Assembly: GCA_964034945.1 (NCBI GenBank)
Contig: OZ035961.1
Coordinates: forward strand, 74,464,188 to 74,528,187
Direction: 5' to 3'
DNA length: 64,000 nt
Origin: Chrysopilus asiliformis
Lineage: Eukaryota; Arthropoda; Insecta; Diptera; Rhagionidae
A program made the position numbers and the translations under genes. Shown here one piece after another: positions 1 to 10,714 of the stretch (position 1 is the first letter of the stretch; the number at the start of each line of letters is the position of its first letter). The notes beneath the pieces are model-generated. The model was not told the DNA's origin. It saw only the letters and a list, made by a program, of their open reading frames with translations, and did no database searches.

Positions 1-120
1 GCTAACATTTACACGCCTTCCCTATGGTATTACGAGCTTCTCGATTTTTCGCGTTTCTCGATTTTTTGAGCGATGTGAAAATCGCTGTCGTTTTGCCAAG
101 CAATTTTTTTACCCAGTTTT

Positions 121-254
121 CATCACACAAAAAAATTAATTACACCAGTGTGTTTAGAATGATAAAAAAAAGTTGAATTCAGCATGTCCGTCCGTCCGTT
201 CGTCTGTCCGTCCGTCTGTCCGTCTGTGGCGCGGATTGCGGGCGCACGGATTGG
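121..254 (+). mobile_element. DINE-1-like (Helentron-associated) family A, fragment
   Basis: This is the internal part of the repeat called family A here. It holds the conserved block with CATCACAC, ACACCAGTGTGTTTAGAATG, a GTCC/GTCT microsatellite and GGCGCGGATTGCGGGC. Both the 5' hairpin and the 3' hairpin are missing, so it is a degraded fragment. No coding capacity is visible. Confidence 0.75.
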
Positions 255-484
255 TAGGCACCTTCTTTATGGACAGCGATAAATCTTTTTTTAATTTTAT
301 ATTATTACTATTATATCATTAATTATCAAGTCATCAACATTATTAGTTCTATTTTTCGACAATATAAATAAAATTGAGATTCAATAAATTTGAAACATCA
401 AAAAAACAAGTCAATAGTTTTGAATTATGTTTAAATCCAAGATATACCACATTTTGTCAAGATATCTGGCCAATGAGAGATTCT
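255..484. other. unassigned AT-rich stretch
   Basis: No gene or repeat terminus is recognised here. An open frame crosses it and runs into the adjoining inverted-repeat element, but it has no protein-like composition. Confidence 0.5.
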
Positions 485-1167
485 CGGCCCTATTCCAGGA
501 TCCGTCGTAGCTACGATTTTCGGAGAAATTTCGAAAATGGTATCACAGAATCCGTTCGTACTAAAAATCATTCCGAATCGGGGAAATGTGGTATCACAGA
601 ATCCGAACGAATCGGAAATTTGACAGCTAAACCTACGAAAAATTTTCGCTTCGTAGATCGAGTAGTAACTTCATTTTCTTATTATTTTAGCTCAATTGAT
701 GGCCTGAATTGTACAACAAAAAGCAATTTTAACATTTTTATTTGTTTATTTAGTATAAGTGTAACTTTTAACAAATTAAGAGGAATTATTTGAGAAAAAA
801 GAGCAATGTGAGTATTCCTTTTGTTGTCGTTTTCTTGTCGTTTTCGTTTCACTATTAAAGTCCTTCGCTTCGATCAATCTTCTTCCAGACACAAAATTGC
901 AAACGCTGCAGAACCCATTATTAATAACAATTTTCGTTTTAAGTCAAGAAAATGACTTTTTTCACGAAACTTTTCCATGTCAGAAATCTATTCCTTATGA
1001 GTTTTGCATAGGGACCTTTTTACAAAGACATTCATTTTTCGAAGTCAGATTTTAATCTGGCACTACGAATTTCAATTCCGTTCGGATCGTGGAATACTGA
1101 TTTATTCGTATTCGTAACGTAGTTAGTTCTTCGTAATAAAGCTACGACGGATTCTGGAATCGGGCCG
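485..1167. mobile_element. inverted-repeat (MITE-like) element, 683 bp
   Basis: The ends are inverted repeats. The left end reads CGGCCCTATTCCAGGATCCG and the right end, reversed, reads CGGCCCGATTCCAGAATCCG, followed on both sides by TCGTAGC. The 3-bp TCT on each side could be a target-site duplication but is too short to prove it. The motif GTATCACAGAATCCG occurs twice inside. No transposase frame is seen. The superfamily is undecided; a family with a 3-bp TSD is one possibility. Confidence 0.6.
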
Positions 1168-1399
1168 TCTATTTTGTTTTTAAGAAATTTGACATTCTAT
1201 ATTTTGTTTACCATCAAATTCATAATCGATATATCATCACACAATATTGAAGGTATTAGAAACTGTAACGGAATGTGAACTGTTAGATCTAAACTGATGA
1301 CATTACAGACGGCTGACATAAATCAAACCATAGATAAAACACTAAGATAATTCAAAAGCGAACAACAAAAGGGCATGAAACATTGTACCCAATCTCTAA

Positions 1400-2058
1400 G
1401 CGAGATGTCACACTGGTCGTCAGCTCCTGCAGCTGACTGATCCCGACATCAGGTCGGCCAGCTGCAGGAACTGATTCGATCAGTTGACTGAACTGGAATC
1501 AACTGACCTCAAACGTCAAAATGTCGGACTCAGAGGAAGAACTTCTCCTTATTTCTCTGCAATCGTGCAATCGTACAAGCATCTACGTTTTTCTACAGCT
1601 TGTACGATTGCTGTGTTTAATTTCTCCTCTTCGATGGACATCGTATTTATTTTCACTTGTTCAAAAATTTATTAATTAAACAGGCTTGTCGAAAATTTAT
1701 GATGTTCCCAAATAGTAATTATTTTAAAGTCAACATTATATGAAGTAGAGAGCCTATAACCTAGAGAGTGGCCATTCTACCTTAATAGCCTGTGCTACTG
1801 ATGACAATTATTATCGCCAGACGAAAAAAATATTGAAAATTATCATTTTATTGTATTTAGTCTAACAAAAATCACATTAGAAACTACCCGACATGTTCCT
1901 GGTATCAGCTACATTTAGATCAGTTCAAAAAAGTCAGCTGTGTGCCCAGACACCCAGCTGCACATTTTTTGCAGTGTGCCATGCGCCATTGGATTACATG
2001 TGCAACTGATATCGGGATCAGCCAGTTGTATGAGCTGATGGCCAGTGTGACATCTCGC
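1400..2058. mobile_element. PIF/Harbinger-like element, 659 bp
   Basis: Both ends carry the same 17-bp inverted repeat, GCGAGATGTCACACTGG, followed by weaker similarity over about 30 bp. The flanks are TAA on the left and TAA on the right, matching the 3-bp TWA duplication typical of PIF/Harbinger. A short frame inside begins like a Harbinger transposase. The element is too short to be autonomous and is read as an internally deleted copy. Confidence 0.65.
1521..1679 (+). pseudogene. Harbinger-like transposase N-terminal remnant
   Basis: A 52-codon frame starts MSDSEEELLLISLQ. An acidic stretch followed by leucines at the very N terminus is common in animal Harbinger transposases, and the frame lies inside an element with Harbinger-type TAA duplications. 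The rest of the protein, including any DDE catalytic domain, is absent, and the frame ends in unrelated sequence. The call rests mostly on context; the match alone is short enough to be chance. Confidence 0.35.
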
Positions 2059-2061
2059 TAA

Positions 2062-4098
2062 AAGCTTTAAGCTATTGCGAACTGATGTCGCACGTGGTCA
2101 AGAAAAATTTTAGTTGCGATCACGACTTATGCTGGTGTTAGTTACATATAATCAAATGAGCGGGAAGACGACTTTGATGTGGGAAAAAGAAAAAAAAGGA
2201 GCGATGCGAAACGACGATGATTATGAAGAAATATGAGAGATTTAACGCTGTTTGACTTTTGTTTCAATTCATGTTTTTGATTATGGAAACAATTTTAATT
2301 CGTCTATTTCGTACGCAGGGAAAATTTTGCCATGCTGCTTGCAGGTCAATCAAAAACATAGGAAAATTAACACCACCTATAAATATAACTGATAATAAAT
2401 ACCCGCCAATGTTATTTAGACACAATTTAACATCAGAGCGCGGAGTTTTTAAACATTCCACTTTTAAGCACTTTAAAAGTTACTTTAACACAATTTTGGC
2501 CTCATTTTTAAATTTACCCCGAAAAGGAGTAAAATTTTATTCTTTGTTAGACTTGCGATATCTTATTGTTTAATCAATGATCAAACTTATTTGATATTCA
2601 TGTTAGAATTCATCATTCGAAGAAGGTTATGGTTATAATCTATTAAGCCTTGTCTATAAGACCAAAAAACCCGTCACTAAAATCATCTAAAGTAGCTAGC
2701 AGCTGGAAAAAAATGATTTTTGGTCGATGACAACTTAATCTTGAAGCCGAAATCATGCTAATCTGAGGATAAAACTGTTAATTCGATCAAAAATATTTTA
2801 ATTGTTGGTATGGTGACTATTTTTATAGCAAATTCAATATTTCACATTTTTCTTCTCGATATAAAATCGAGGTGCCGCTTTTGCTGTTAAGTATTATGTT
2901 TTTCGATTGCGACTTTTAAGATAAAAAAAATAATTTTATTACACCTTTGGGATACAAAACTGACCTTGGTTGTGAGTTGCTTTAGGCGAATTTGTAATAT
3001 TCCAATTGTGCAACCGGTACGCAAAACAGTTAATTTTTTATTGGATACCGATTTATCACATTATTTGACTGTTTCCACGCCATTTTAATATAGTTCTACT
3101 TTCTTATGCTTGCGGCTCGAGTCAATCGCGAAAAACATCATAATTTCGCCTCTCGGATTTTAATTCGCAAGTTTTTGCCTAAAAGGTTTATGATGGAGTT
3201 ATTTGCAAATGGCAGTGTCCAATCGCTGTCTATACATACTGCTCTTTTGAAACTTGGCTAATTAGTATAATTTTAAACTATAATCGACAGCAGTGTGACA
3301 TTTTTCGTATTTCCTCAGTCTTGATTTTATAAAAAAAATCCCTTTTTACGAAATCGAAGGTGAAGGCTTGGAAAGGAAGAAACTAGATCGCGTTCCAAAA
3401 AGGTGAATTGTTTTTTAAGTAGATCTGTAGATATTTCGAAATCTGATATAAAGTTTTCCGGTATCTGTGCCTTTACTGTTTCGAATATTTTATAAATCTA
3501 GATTTTATTTTGGTGCACTAAGTTTTCTCAAAGTAAGAAATTGTTTTTACCACACTTTTCCTCAAAAATTTTCGTGTCAAAAGTATTAACAAAATATTTC
3601 TTAAAATCAGGGATGCAACGATATGCTTTTCGATTTTTCCTTTTACGTGAGAATGTTGTAGAAAATTAATTATATTACAATAATGAAAAACACAAGTTGA
3701 AATGTGAGGGAAAAACGTTTCATCGAAGGTGAAAGTTTGAAAAATATAAGGGACATTGATGGAATCGCAGAAATGCCTCGTAAATTAACTGTGAAAATTT
3801 GAATGCAAAATCTTTTACGCGAGTCCCTTTAGTTTACGCGACGATTTTGGTTTGCAAAGAACTTCGCAAAATTGTGGAAACGTCATATACGAAGATCTCG
3901 AGAAATTGTCAATTTTGGCTGAAACAATAAGAATTCCTTTTGTGCCATTTGCAATTTTAAATAGTTTTAATTTTGCAAATATTGATTAGAAAAGATGATG
4001 AGAGAAGACTTTTGAGCTGCTGATATGCAATGGCAAATACGCCATGGGTAATGTTTTCGGGTTACAAGAATACCCGTTTTTTCGTTTTTTTTTTTCGT
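2062..4098. other. unassigned AT-rich stretch
   Basis: About 2 kb with no frame longer than about 105 codons, no recognisable protein motif and no paired termini that I could match. Overlapping frames on opposite strands near 2259-2573 are uninformative. Confidence 0.5.
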
Positions 4099-4464
4099 TA
4101 CAGTCGAGACCACGTAAGAGAAACCCGCTTAGCAGCATAAACCACTTAAGAACACACAATCCTATAACCCGTTGCCCTTTTCGCTAGATATGTACTGAGA
4201 ATTACCCGCTTAACAGCAACTCTGTTATGAACACAAACTGCTTACGAGCACAAGAACATTTTGCCAAAAAACCAAAAATCAAGTTGACTCGCTTAGCAAC
4301 ACATTTAATATCATCAAGCGCATACAGAAAGTTAAAACTAGAAAATTTCAAAAAAATATATCGGTTTAATATCTTCTGCAAAATAGGGTAATTTTTTTAA
4401 GTTCTGTGCTATTCATAAAATATCACAATAGCTATATAAAATGCCAGACGAAAGAATTCTTTAG

Positions 4465-4711
4465 CCCTTCTATTATGTTCGGGTCATTTCATGACCCAAA
4501 GAAATTTGAACCAAAATTTTCGTTATTAAAAATTCTATGAATTCAAATTTCTTTTAAACAGTAGAGCACACAGTCAAACACTTATTGCGAAGATCATGTA
4601 TAAGTTGTAATTTACGATTGTTTTGTATGATTTACACGGGGAAATACACGTGGGTCATTTTATTACCCTAAACATTCTATTTGTGTGTATTTTTTGAACA
4701 TAATAGAAGGG
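4465..4711. mobile_element. piggyBac-like MITE, 247 bp
   Basis: The termini are CCCTTCTATTATGTTC and its exact inverse. TTAA follows the right end; the left flank is TTAG, one change from TTAA. piggyBac elements insert at TTAA and start with CCC. Just inside the left end is the hairpin GGGTCATttCATGACCC. Three other MITEs in the window share this plan but not this terminal sequence. Confidence 0.75.
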
Positions 4712-4974
4712 TTAAATCCATTCCCAAATGTTATTTTTGACGTCATCGAAAATTTTGTTATGATTTTACATTTCTTACATAATTAGTAATACTCATAAAA
4801 TCACTTGAAAAACCGAAATCATAACGTAATTCTGTCACTGCTTTGGAAACATGGTTTTGAGAAAATTACGGTTAAAATCATTTCGTAAATGCTCCAAATC
4901 CGACAGCGGCATAACTTCGGCAAAACATCCGATCAACCTAATCTTTTGATGTATAAAAGTCGAGAACTAAATAC

Positions 4975-6232
4975 GATTTGAGGCTTTCACGGTTTGACAT
5001 AATGTTTATTTTCGAATTTTCGGTTTAAACGCGTAAAATGTTTTTAAGATAAAAAAAATAACATAATTTATTTACCGCTCACAAGACGTTTCGAACATTC
5101 TGTGATGTCAATGGTCGCTTGTAGACTGGAGTCACTTTCCACGCAAAGGATTTGACCATAAATTATAACGGTGTCCAGTATCCGTAATGAAAAAAGCTAG
5201 GTTGACTACAGACAACACTTACACTATAATCCGTAACTTTAAATGTTCATCAAAACTCATCAAATTACTTTTTCGTTGATTGCAGTGCTAAGAAAGATTC
5301 TTTAATCAATTGATTATAAAATGAAAAACTTTGGTGATTGGATTTTCCCATTTTTGCCACAAAACAGACAAAAAACCTTCACAGGAACGTAGAAGACCTC
5401 GTTTTTCGCCGTTGGTAAGAATTCTTACCACAAATTTTTTTTTCGCATTTTTGTTTATTTTTTCGGGGAATGGACCGCAAAGCAGTAAGGGGTTGAGCCC
5501 TTAGATAATTTTTATTCCAAAATCAATAAAAAATTTCACATTTTTCTGGAAAAAATACCACATATTGAGCATATCAGAGTATTGGCTATTTGCCATGGTT
5601 AAGAATTTTTAACACAATTTTCCGGAAAACTGTTGGTCGGAAAATTCTGAAACTTTTTGAAAGTCATATTCGACCCAAAAGTAGCGTCAACACCAATTTT
5701 TAAGAAAAAATTTCATAGCCTCTAGGAGCGGCGAAAAATGGTATAAGTGGCGGTTTCAATAGGTTTAGTACAGGATTCCACGCACTTGATAATCTTAATC
5801 TATTATCACGATTACACGTTGATCGAAGTTTTATATCGATAGCTTCTCGTACAAATCGTGGATAATAACGGTTTTCCGTGGCTATCAGCTTTATCAAAGC
5901 GTGTCCAATGCCCATTATTATCCATGACATGCTCGGCAATTGCTGAATATTCCATCTTTTTGTTTTCCACAGCCTAAAGATGTTCTTTAAGTCTTACTGC
6001 CACATTTCGCCTTGTTCGGCCTACAAACGATTTACCATAACTGCACGGAACTTCGTAAACAGCGGAATTTTCGAAGGGTATACGATCTTTGGGTGATCTG
6101 AGGTACCCTCGAAGCTTGGTTGGTGGTCGATAAATAGCTTTAACACCATGTTTGCGAAGAACTTTTCCAATCCCTTTCGAAACGCTTTTCATCCCTTTTC
6201 GAAAGCCAGTTTTTCTTCGGTTACAGTCGCGA
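4975..6232 (-). mobile_element. Penelope-like retroelement, 5'-truncated 3' part
   Basis: Read on the minus strand, this holds the C-terminal GIY-YIG endonuclease region of a Penelope-like element (see the pseudogene entry) followed by a 3' tail containing CGAAACGTCTTGTGAGCG, a motif like those that follow the stop codon in Penelope-type elements. No reverse-transcriptase domain is present. Part of the 3' tail (about 4985-5040) recurs in inverted orientation at 6264-6313, just beyond the truncated end, so the fragment is flanked by inverted copies of its own terminus. Complex terminal repeats are known for Penelope elements. The exact 3' boundary near 4975 is approximate. Confidence 0.6.
5700..6192 (-). 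pseudogene. Penelope-like GIY-YIG endonuclease domain, broken
   Basis: The minus-strand translation gives the GIY-YIG core AVYEVPCSYGKSFVGRTRR, then RLKEHL and an in-frame stop. The same frame resumes as ENKKMEYSAIAEHV, and after a frameshift near 5902 the tail reads YYPRFVREAIDIK and LSSAWNPVLN. This order (VYxxPC-xCGK-YxGxTxR, RLKEH, AEH, xRxxREAxxI, LSxAWxPxL) matches the endonuclease that nicks target DNA in Penelope-like retroelements. The usual second cysteine of the CxCGK motif is Y, and the canonical YIG is FVG. The premature stop and frameshift make it inactive. The N-terminal reverse transcriptase is missing. Confidence 0.8.
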
Positions 6233-6263
6233 CAAAGGTTTGACCTTTTCCGTTTAACCAGAT

Positions 6264-6540
6264 TTTACGCGGTTAAGCCGAAAATTCGAAAATAATCAAA
6301 AGTCGAAAACTTTAAAAACATGCAAAAAAAAATTTCGATTTCTCTAAAGATTGTAGACAAAAAAACCACATTTTTTTAAGTGAACCATTTTTGAGAAAAT
6401 CGCAAAAGCTTTTTATATTTCTATGGGGGAGGAGATAAAGACCGGCTCAATTTTTCCCGTATTTATATAGGGTGCAACTTTGGTTAAAAAACGGATCTGT
6501 CCGAAATTTTCCCAAGTTCTGTAGTGCTTTTGTACAATTT
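6264..6540. repeat. inverted copy of Penelope terminus, then repeat C fragment
   Basis: Bases 6264-6313 match the Penelope 3' tail at 4985-5040 in the opposite orientation, with the common string CCGAAAATTCGAAAATAA. Bases 6340-6540 are a diverged relative of the GTCT-containing repeat at 41150-41590: both carry a phrase like TATGGGGGAGGAG followed by GGCTCAATTTTT. Neither part is coding. Confidence 0.45.
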
Positions 6541-6548
6541 CCAGAGTA

Positions 6549-7483
6549 GGGCTGACCGGGATTAGTTGGCTATAGGGGTAAGTAGACTCATTGCGGTTAA
6601 GTCAACCACGGTTGAAAACAAACCTGCGTGAATTGGACTGTTTATTCAGTCGACTGACAGCTATCAGTGAACCAATGTCGTTAGACCACAGTGCTCTTGG
6701 AACGAACTGTGAGGGGAAAAAACCAAATTTCAAGCGTGTGAATGATTTTTTTTCTTGTTAATTAAATTGTTTTGTAGCTTACACTTTCATTGTATTGAAC
6801 TCGTCAGTGATTTCAACTGAAAATTTATGTATGAGTTAACAAGTTAGTGAAGCATTTTCTGACCCATACTTTTTCATTTTTTTTCACGAGTGTGTTAAAA
6901 AGAAAATGGCGGCTTGGGGCTAGTTGACTCACAGTATACTGGGGTTAAATGACTCGATATGAATTACCTATATTTTTTTGTTAAATAATTTTATTTTTTT
7001 AAATTAGATGAAATTTACACCCGCGCGTGTCGTGTCGTTTTCGACCAAAGTCGTTTTACGTGTTGTTGTTATTGTTTTTCTACCAACAACATCACGTAAA
7101 ACGACTCTTGTCGAAAACGAGACGACACTCGCAATCGGGGTGTTAATTTATGTTGATCTGAAATGTTATTAATTTTTTAAAGAATACATTTTTTCAGAAT
7201 TATTATAGTTTTTTAATATGTTCCAACACATTTTCCTCATAAAAAGTATAGAGTCAAATAACCCCGTTCACAGAGTCAACAAGCCCCAGACGACTCATCG
7301 AACAACTTTTTTCAAAATGAAAAAAAATATTTGAAACACTTATAATTAATCAAAATAAAAGATTGACTAAGAAACACAATTGAATAAACCAACCAAAAAC
7401 GTCTTTACTGCACCTGAAATAATTACAGTAAAACTTTTATAAAGTAGATTATAAAAAGTGGGTCTACTAGCCCCGGTCTACCC
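6549..7483. mobile_element. Tc1/mariner-like element, 935 bp, imperfect ends
   Basis: The left end reads GGGCTGACCGGGATTAGTTG and the right end, reversed, GGGTAGACCGGGGCTAGTAG. Both are flanked by TA. Internal copies of the phrase ggggctagttgactc and its inverse lie about 6915-6960 and 7258-7300. Similar 'GGGG(C/A)TAGTTGA' termini are common on insect mariner-type MITEs. No transposase is seen. It sits inside the pogo-like frame at 4101-7719. Confidence 0.55.
7025..7131. repeat. palindrome with ~45-bp arms
   Basis: The arms contain TCGTTTTACGTG and CACGTAAAACGA with flanking matches (GTGTCGTGTCGTTTTCGAC against GTCGAAAACGAGACGACAC). The loop lies near 7071-7083. Weaker inverted similarity continues outward to about 7010 and 7150. 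It would fold into a stable hairpin. It is either a small foldback insertion or the centre of the surrounding mariner-like element. Confidence 0.7.
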
Positions 7484-7994
7484 TACACTCAACTATGTCA
7501 GAAAGATATAATTTGACCTCTACGTGGATAAAGCAATGGCAAAGAAATTTACGTTTTTTTCTTCAAAATATGTTTAATTATTAAAAACCTTCCATTATAC
7601 AAATGTATAACACAAATAGTATGGCTACTTTTTTTTAAAGAAACCAGATAGGAGAACACCCCACTTAGGAGCAGAAATTTTCCGAGCCCAATTGATGTTC
7701 TCTTAAGCGGTCTCGACTGTACTTGAAAAAGTTGCCAACTTGGTCGGGTTAGTCATATTTTAACAGAGAAAGGACGATATCATGAAACGAAGAAACAAAA
7801 TCAGTTCATCGCCCCACAATTATACTGACGTACATCCAAAAAATCGAGTTTTGGGAAATCGACTTTAAAGTTTAAAGTGAGCTAAGAATAAATTGGTCCG
7901 AAAAATGTATCCTCAAATTTCTTCTGGAGGTAGCCCTGTTTATGAACATTATTTTGGCATTCTACTTGTGGTAGAACCAAAATCCTGATTTTAA

Positions 7995-8279
7995 CCCTTT
8001 CGGTACATGTTTTTTTCTATGGGTTTTAAAAATACTCTCTATACAAATTAATGATGTTTAAGCTATTAGTATTCATTTAAAACAAAAAAAAAATTGAAAA
8101 TTTTAATTTTTTTCAAATACGTCCACTGTGGTCCAGCTTTTTACTCAAAAAATCTAAATTGGGTCAAAAATGCACTTAATGGTGCGCTGAATGAGAATAG
8201 AGTGTTGAAAAAAAAATAAATAATAAGACAATTCAAATTTTTTAGCATGATGCCATATGGCATCAAAATACCAAAAGGG
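7995..8279. mobile_element. piggyBac-like MITE, 285 bp
   Basis: The element starts CCCTTTCGGTA and ends CCAAAAGGG, with TTAA on both sides. Only about 6-9 terminal bases pair. A perfect palindrome TGATGCCATATGGCATCA lies near the right end. Length and target site match the other TTAA-flanked MITEs here. Confidence 0.65.
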
Positions 8280-9465
8280 TTAAGGACCTTTTGTTCAAAA
8301 ACATCTTGCCGTATACCCCAGTTTTGCATCAGTTTTTAATAATTACGTTACGTACGTCAAAGTATTAGGAATATACAGCAGAATAATAGTACTAAAAATA
8401 CAATCATCGTACCTTCCTCAAGTAGACAATATTTCAAGCAGTGTTCAAAACTTTATTTTGTTATATCGTTCTTTTCGCTCTTAAAAGTTTCGCTCCCAAC
8501 GACAAGAACGCTTGCTGCGTTTTCCGACTCCCGTTCTCAAGAACGAAAATGATTTTCAAACGCAATCGTTCTGTAAAGAGAGAAATTTTCAGCTCCGCTG
8601 TACTGTTGCTAGGAGTCGGAACGAGCTATGCACATTTTTCGTTCTCCCTCCCAAGCAGTGATGCTATGTACCTTTAAAGAAATTCCCCTTTCTAAATGAC
8701 GAAATCCCCCTTTTTCCCCTTTTTCAATGACGAAATGCCCCTCGTTTTTCCCCTATAAAAACAACGAATTTTAAATAAAGAATTCATTTATTAAAACCAA
8801 AAATTATTGTCCTCTGGACTCATGTTAAAGTCTTTTAAGAGAAAAAAACACAAATTAGGAAATAATTTTATATTTTGTAAAGCTTTAACAAAATACTCGT
8901 TAATTGTATTCCCGATAACAGCGTCACGGGTCTCCAACCAAACGTCAAATAAGATATGAAAAGAAGCCGGGATTCACAATTAGATAATAATCAAGGCAAG
9001 TCACGAATTTATAAATCAAGGTAGTTCCTTTGCTTTTGAGCTTAAAATTATCCTGTCCTCCTTAAATTCGGTAAAAATTATTTCCATATTTTGAATTTAA
9101 AAAAATATAAAAATATCAAAAAATGGAAAAAAACGAAATCAAGTCGCGACTGGAACTCGATTTTTGTATTCCGGGTACTTTGCCACTGGTCCATACATTC
9201 TTCTGGTGAATATTGGTCGAAATTAGTACCTACAATAAGCCAAATTTTAAAGATGACCAAGAAATTACCGATTTAATTGATTTTTACATAATTGAAACAA
9301 AGCACTTCTGATGATTTGCAATTGAAAATATATTTAAGAAATCCGAAAAACGAACAAAAAATATGTGTCAATGTACTTTCATGGAAACTACTTTCCATCA
9401 AAGTCTTTTAAAGTAGTTTATAACAATTACTTTGAATAACATGAGAAATGGTACCTACTTTTTAA

Positions 9466-9943
9466 AGGAGCCGCTCCATTACCATGACTTTTTACCACGA
9501 CAAAAAAATAGAGACACATTTATGTGAAGATGCCTTGGCGAGAAAGGGAGATAAGAATCAACTGCAAAAATTTGTCGGCAAATGCAAAAATAATTTCCCC
9601 TCATTTTTTATGGCGATTTTATGGCGATTTCTAATACAATCACACATTGTCCCTGTAAGTAAATAGCAAGCACGGACACATCCAAAGTGTTATTATAGCG
9701 TGATGTCATTTTAAAAGCTTTTTCTCCTTCGCATGCATAGTCAAAAGCTTTGTTACCATGCCAATTTGAACATTATATTCATAGCATAAGGTTTGATATG
9801 ATTGCTATAAAATTGTAAAACTGGAAGGGATAGCGCTTAACTTGTATTCAGTCATTCCTATTTAGATCTACATAAGTCTATCTTGCTCTAGTTTCCTGCA
9901 TTTTTTTGTCATGGTAAAAAGTCATGGTAATGGAGCGGCTCCT
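9466..9943. mobile_element. PIF/Harbinger-type MITE, 478 bp, in hAT2
   Basis: The terminal inverted repeats are 43 bp with one mismatch; they start AGGAGCCGCTCCATTACC. GGAGCCGCTCC is itself a small palindrome. The flanks are TAA on both sides (9463-9465 and 9944-9946), consistent with the 3-bp duplications of PIF/Harbinger. The near-identity of the ends indicates a recent insertion. The frame at 9484-9666 lies inside and does not look like a protein. Confidence 0.75.
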
Positions 9944-10341
9944 TAATGTGCTTTTTTCAAAGCGGTTAAAAAGTACACTGAAAAATCGGTTAAACGTACA
10001 TTCCAAAGCCATTTTAAAGTGCTTTTGTTTAAAAGATTGGTGTGTACTTTACAATTGCAATAAGATCATTACATATAAAGTGACAAATGCATAAATAAGG
10101 GCATTTCCTTCACTCTTTACCTTTGCCTAAGCTTGGAATTGGATTGTAATTGTTTTTATTTATTTGTATTTCTACTTTCCCGTAATTTTTTAAAAGTATT
10201 TCGGCTTTAGTTGAAAGGCGAAGATTTTCCCCTCGTTGTAAATCGTTTCTCCTCGTTTTGAAGCGTTTTCCCCTTTTCCCCTATTAACAATTTTTATAGT
10301 CAAATTCCCCGCAAAAAGGGGAATTCCCCTCGATATAGCAT

Positions 10342-10704
10342 CATAGTTTATACTAGTTAGGAAACGTAGGGCTTTTTACGTGTACCTACGTTGGAGTAAA
10401 GATAACCGATATACTCTGGACGCGGTTTTTCTTTCTTTCCTATGCGTAAATTACCAACAAAACACAACACATGTAAAACCTAGCCATATTTTCATACACC
10501 ACCAACACATGCAATTTTCCGACAGCGGGAGATTGCATGTGTTGGTGGTGTATGAAAACATGGCTAGGTTTTACATGTGTTGTGTTTTGTTGGTAATTTA
10601 CGCATAGGAAAGAAAGAAAAACCGCGTCCAGAGTATATCGGTTATCTTTACTCCAACGTAGGTACACGGAAAAAGCCCTACGATTCCTATCTAGGTAATC
10701 TATG
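10342..10704. mobile_element. P-superfamily-like foldback MITE, 363 bp
   Basis: The element begins CATAGTTTATA and ends TAATCTATG, flanked by the exact 7-bp duplication ATAGCAT (10335-10341 and 10705-10711). Apart from diverged outer ends, it is one long palindrome: arms of about 150 bp around a loop near 10513-10530 with only two mismatches noted. A 7-bp duplication is known for the 1360/Hoppel and Galileo members of the P superfamily. Apparent frames on both strands are the same arm read twice. Confidence 0.75.
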
Positions 10705-10714
10705 ATAGCATCAC

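Larger units (their letters stand above)
4101..7719. mobile_element. pogo/Tigger-like (Tc1/mariner) element with insertions
   Basis: The left end begins CAGTCGAGACC and the right end finishes GGTCTCGACTG, each next to TA, the Tc1/mariner target duplication. Similarity continues through TAAGAGAA after a 3-base mismatch block. Degenerate copies of a motif like CGCTTAGCAGC follow the left end (4128, 4201, 4230 and 4290 areas) and one precedes the right end, as in pogo-like elements with subterminal repeats. No transposase frame remains. The interior is largely later insertions: a piggyBac-like MITE, a Penelope fragment and a second mariner-like element. Confidence 0.6.
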
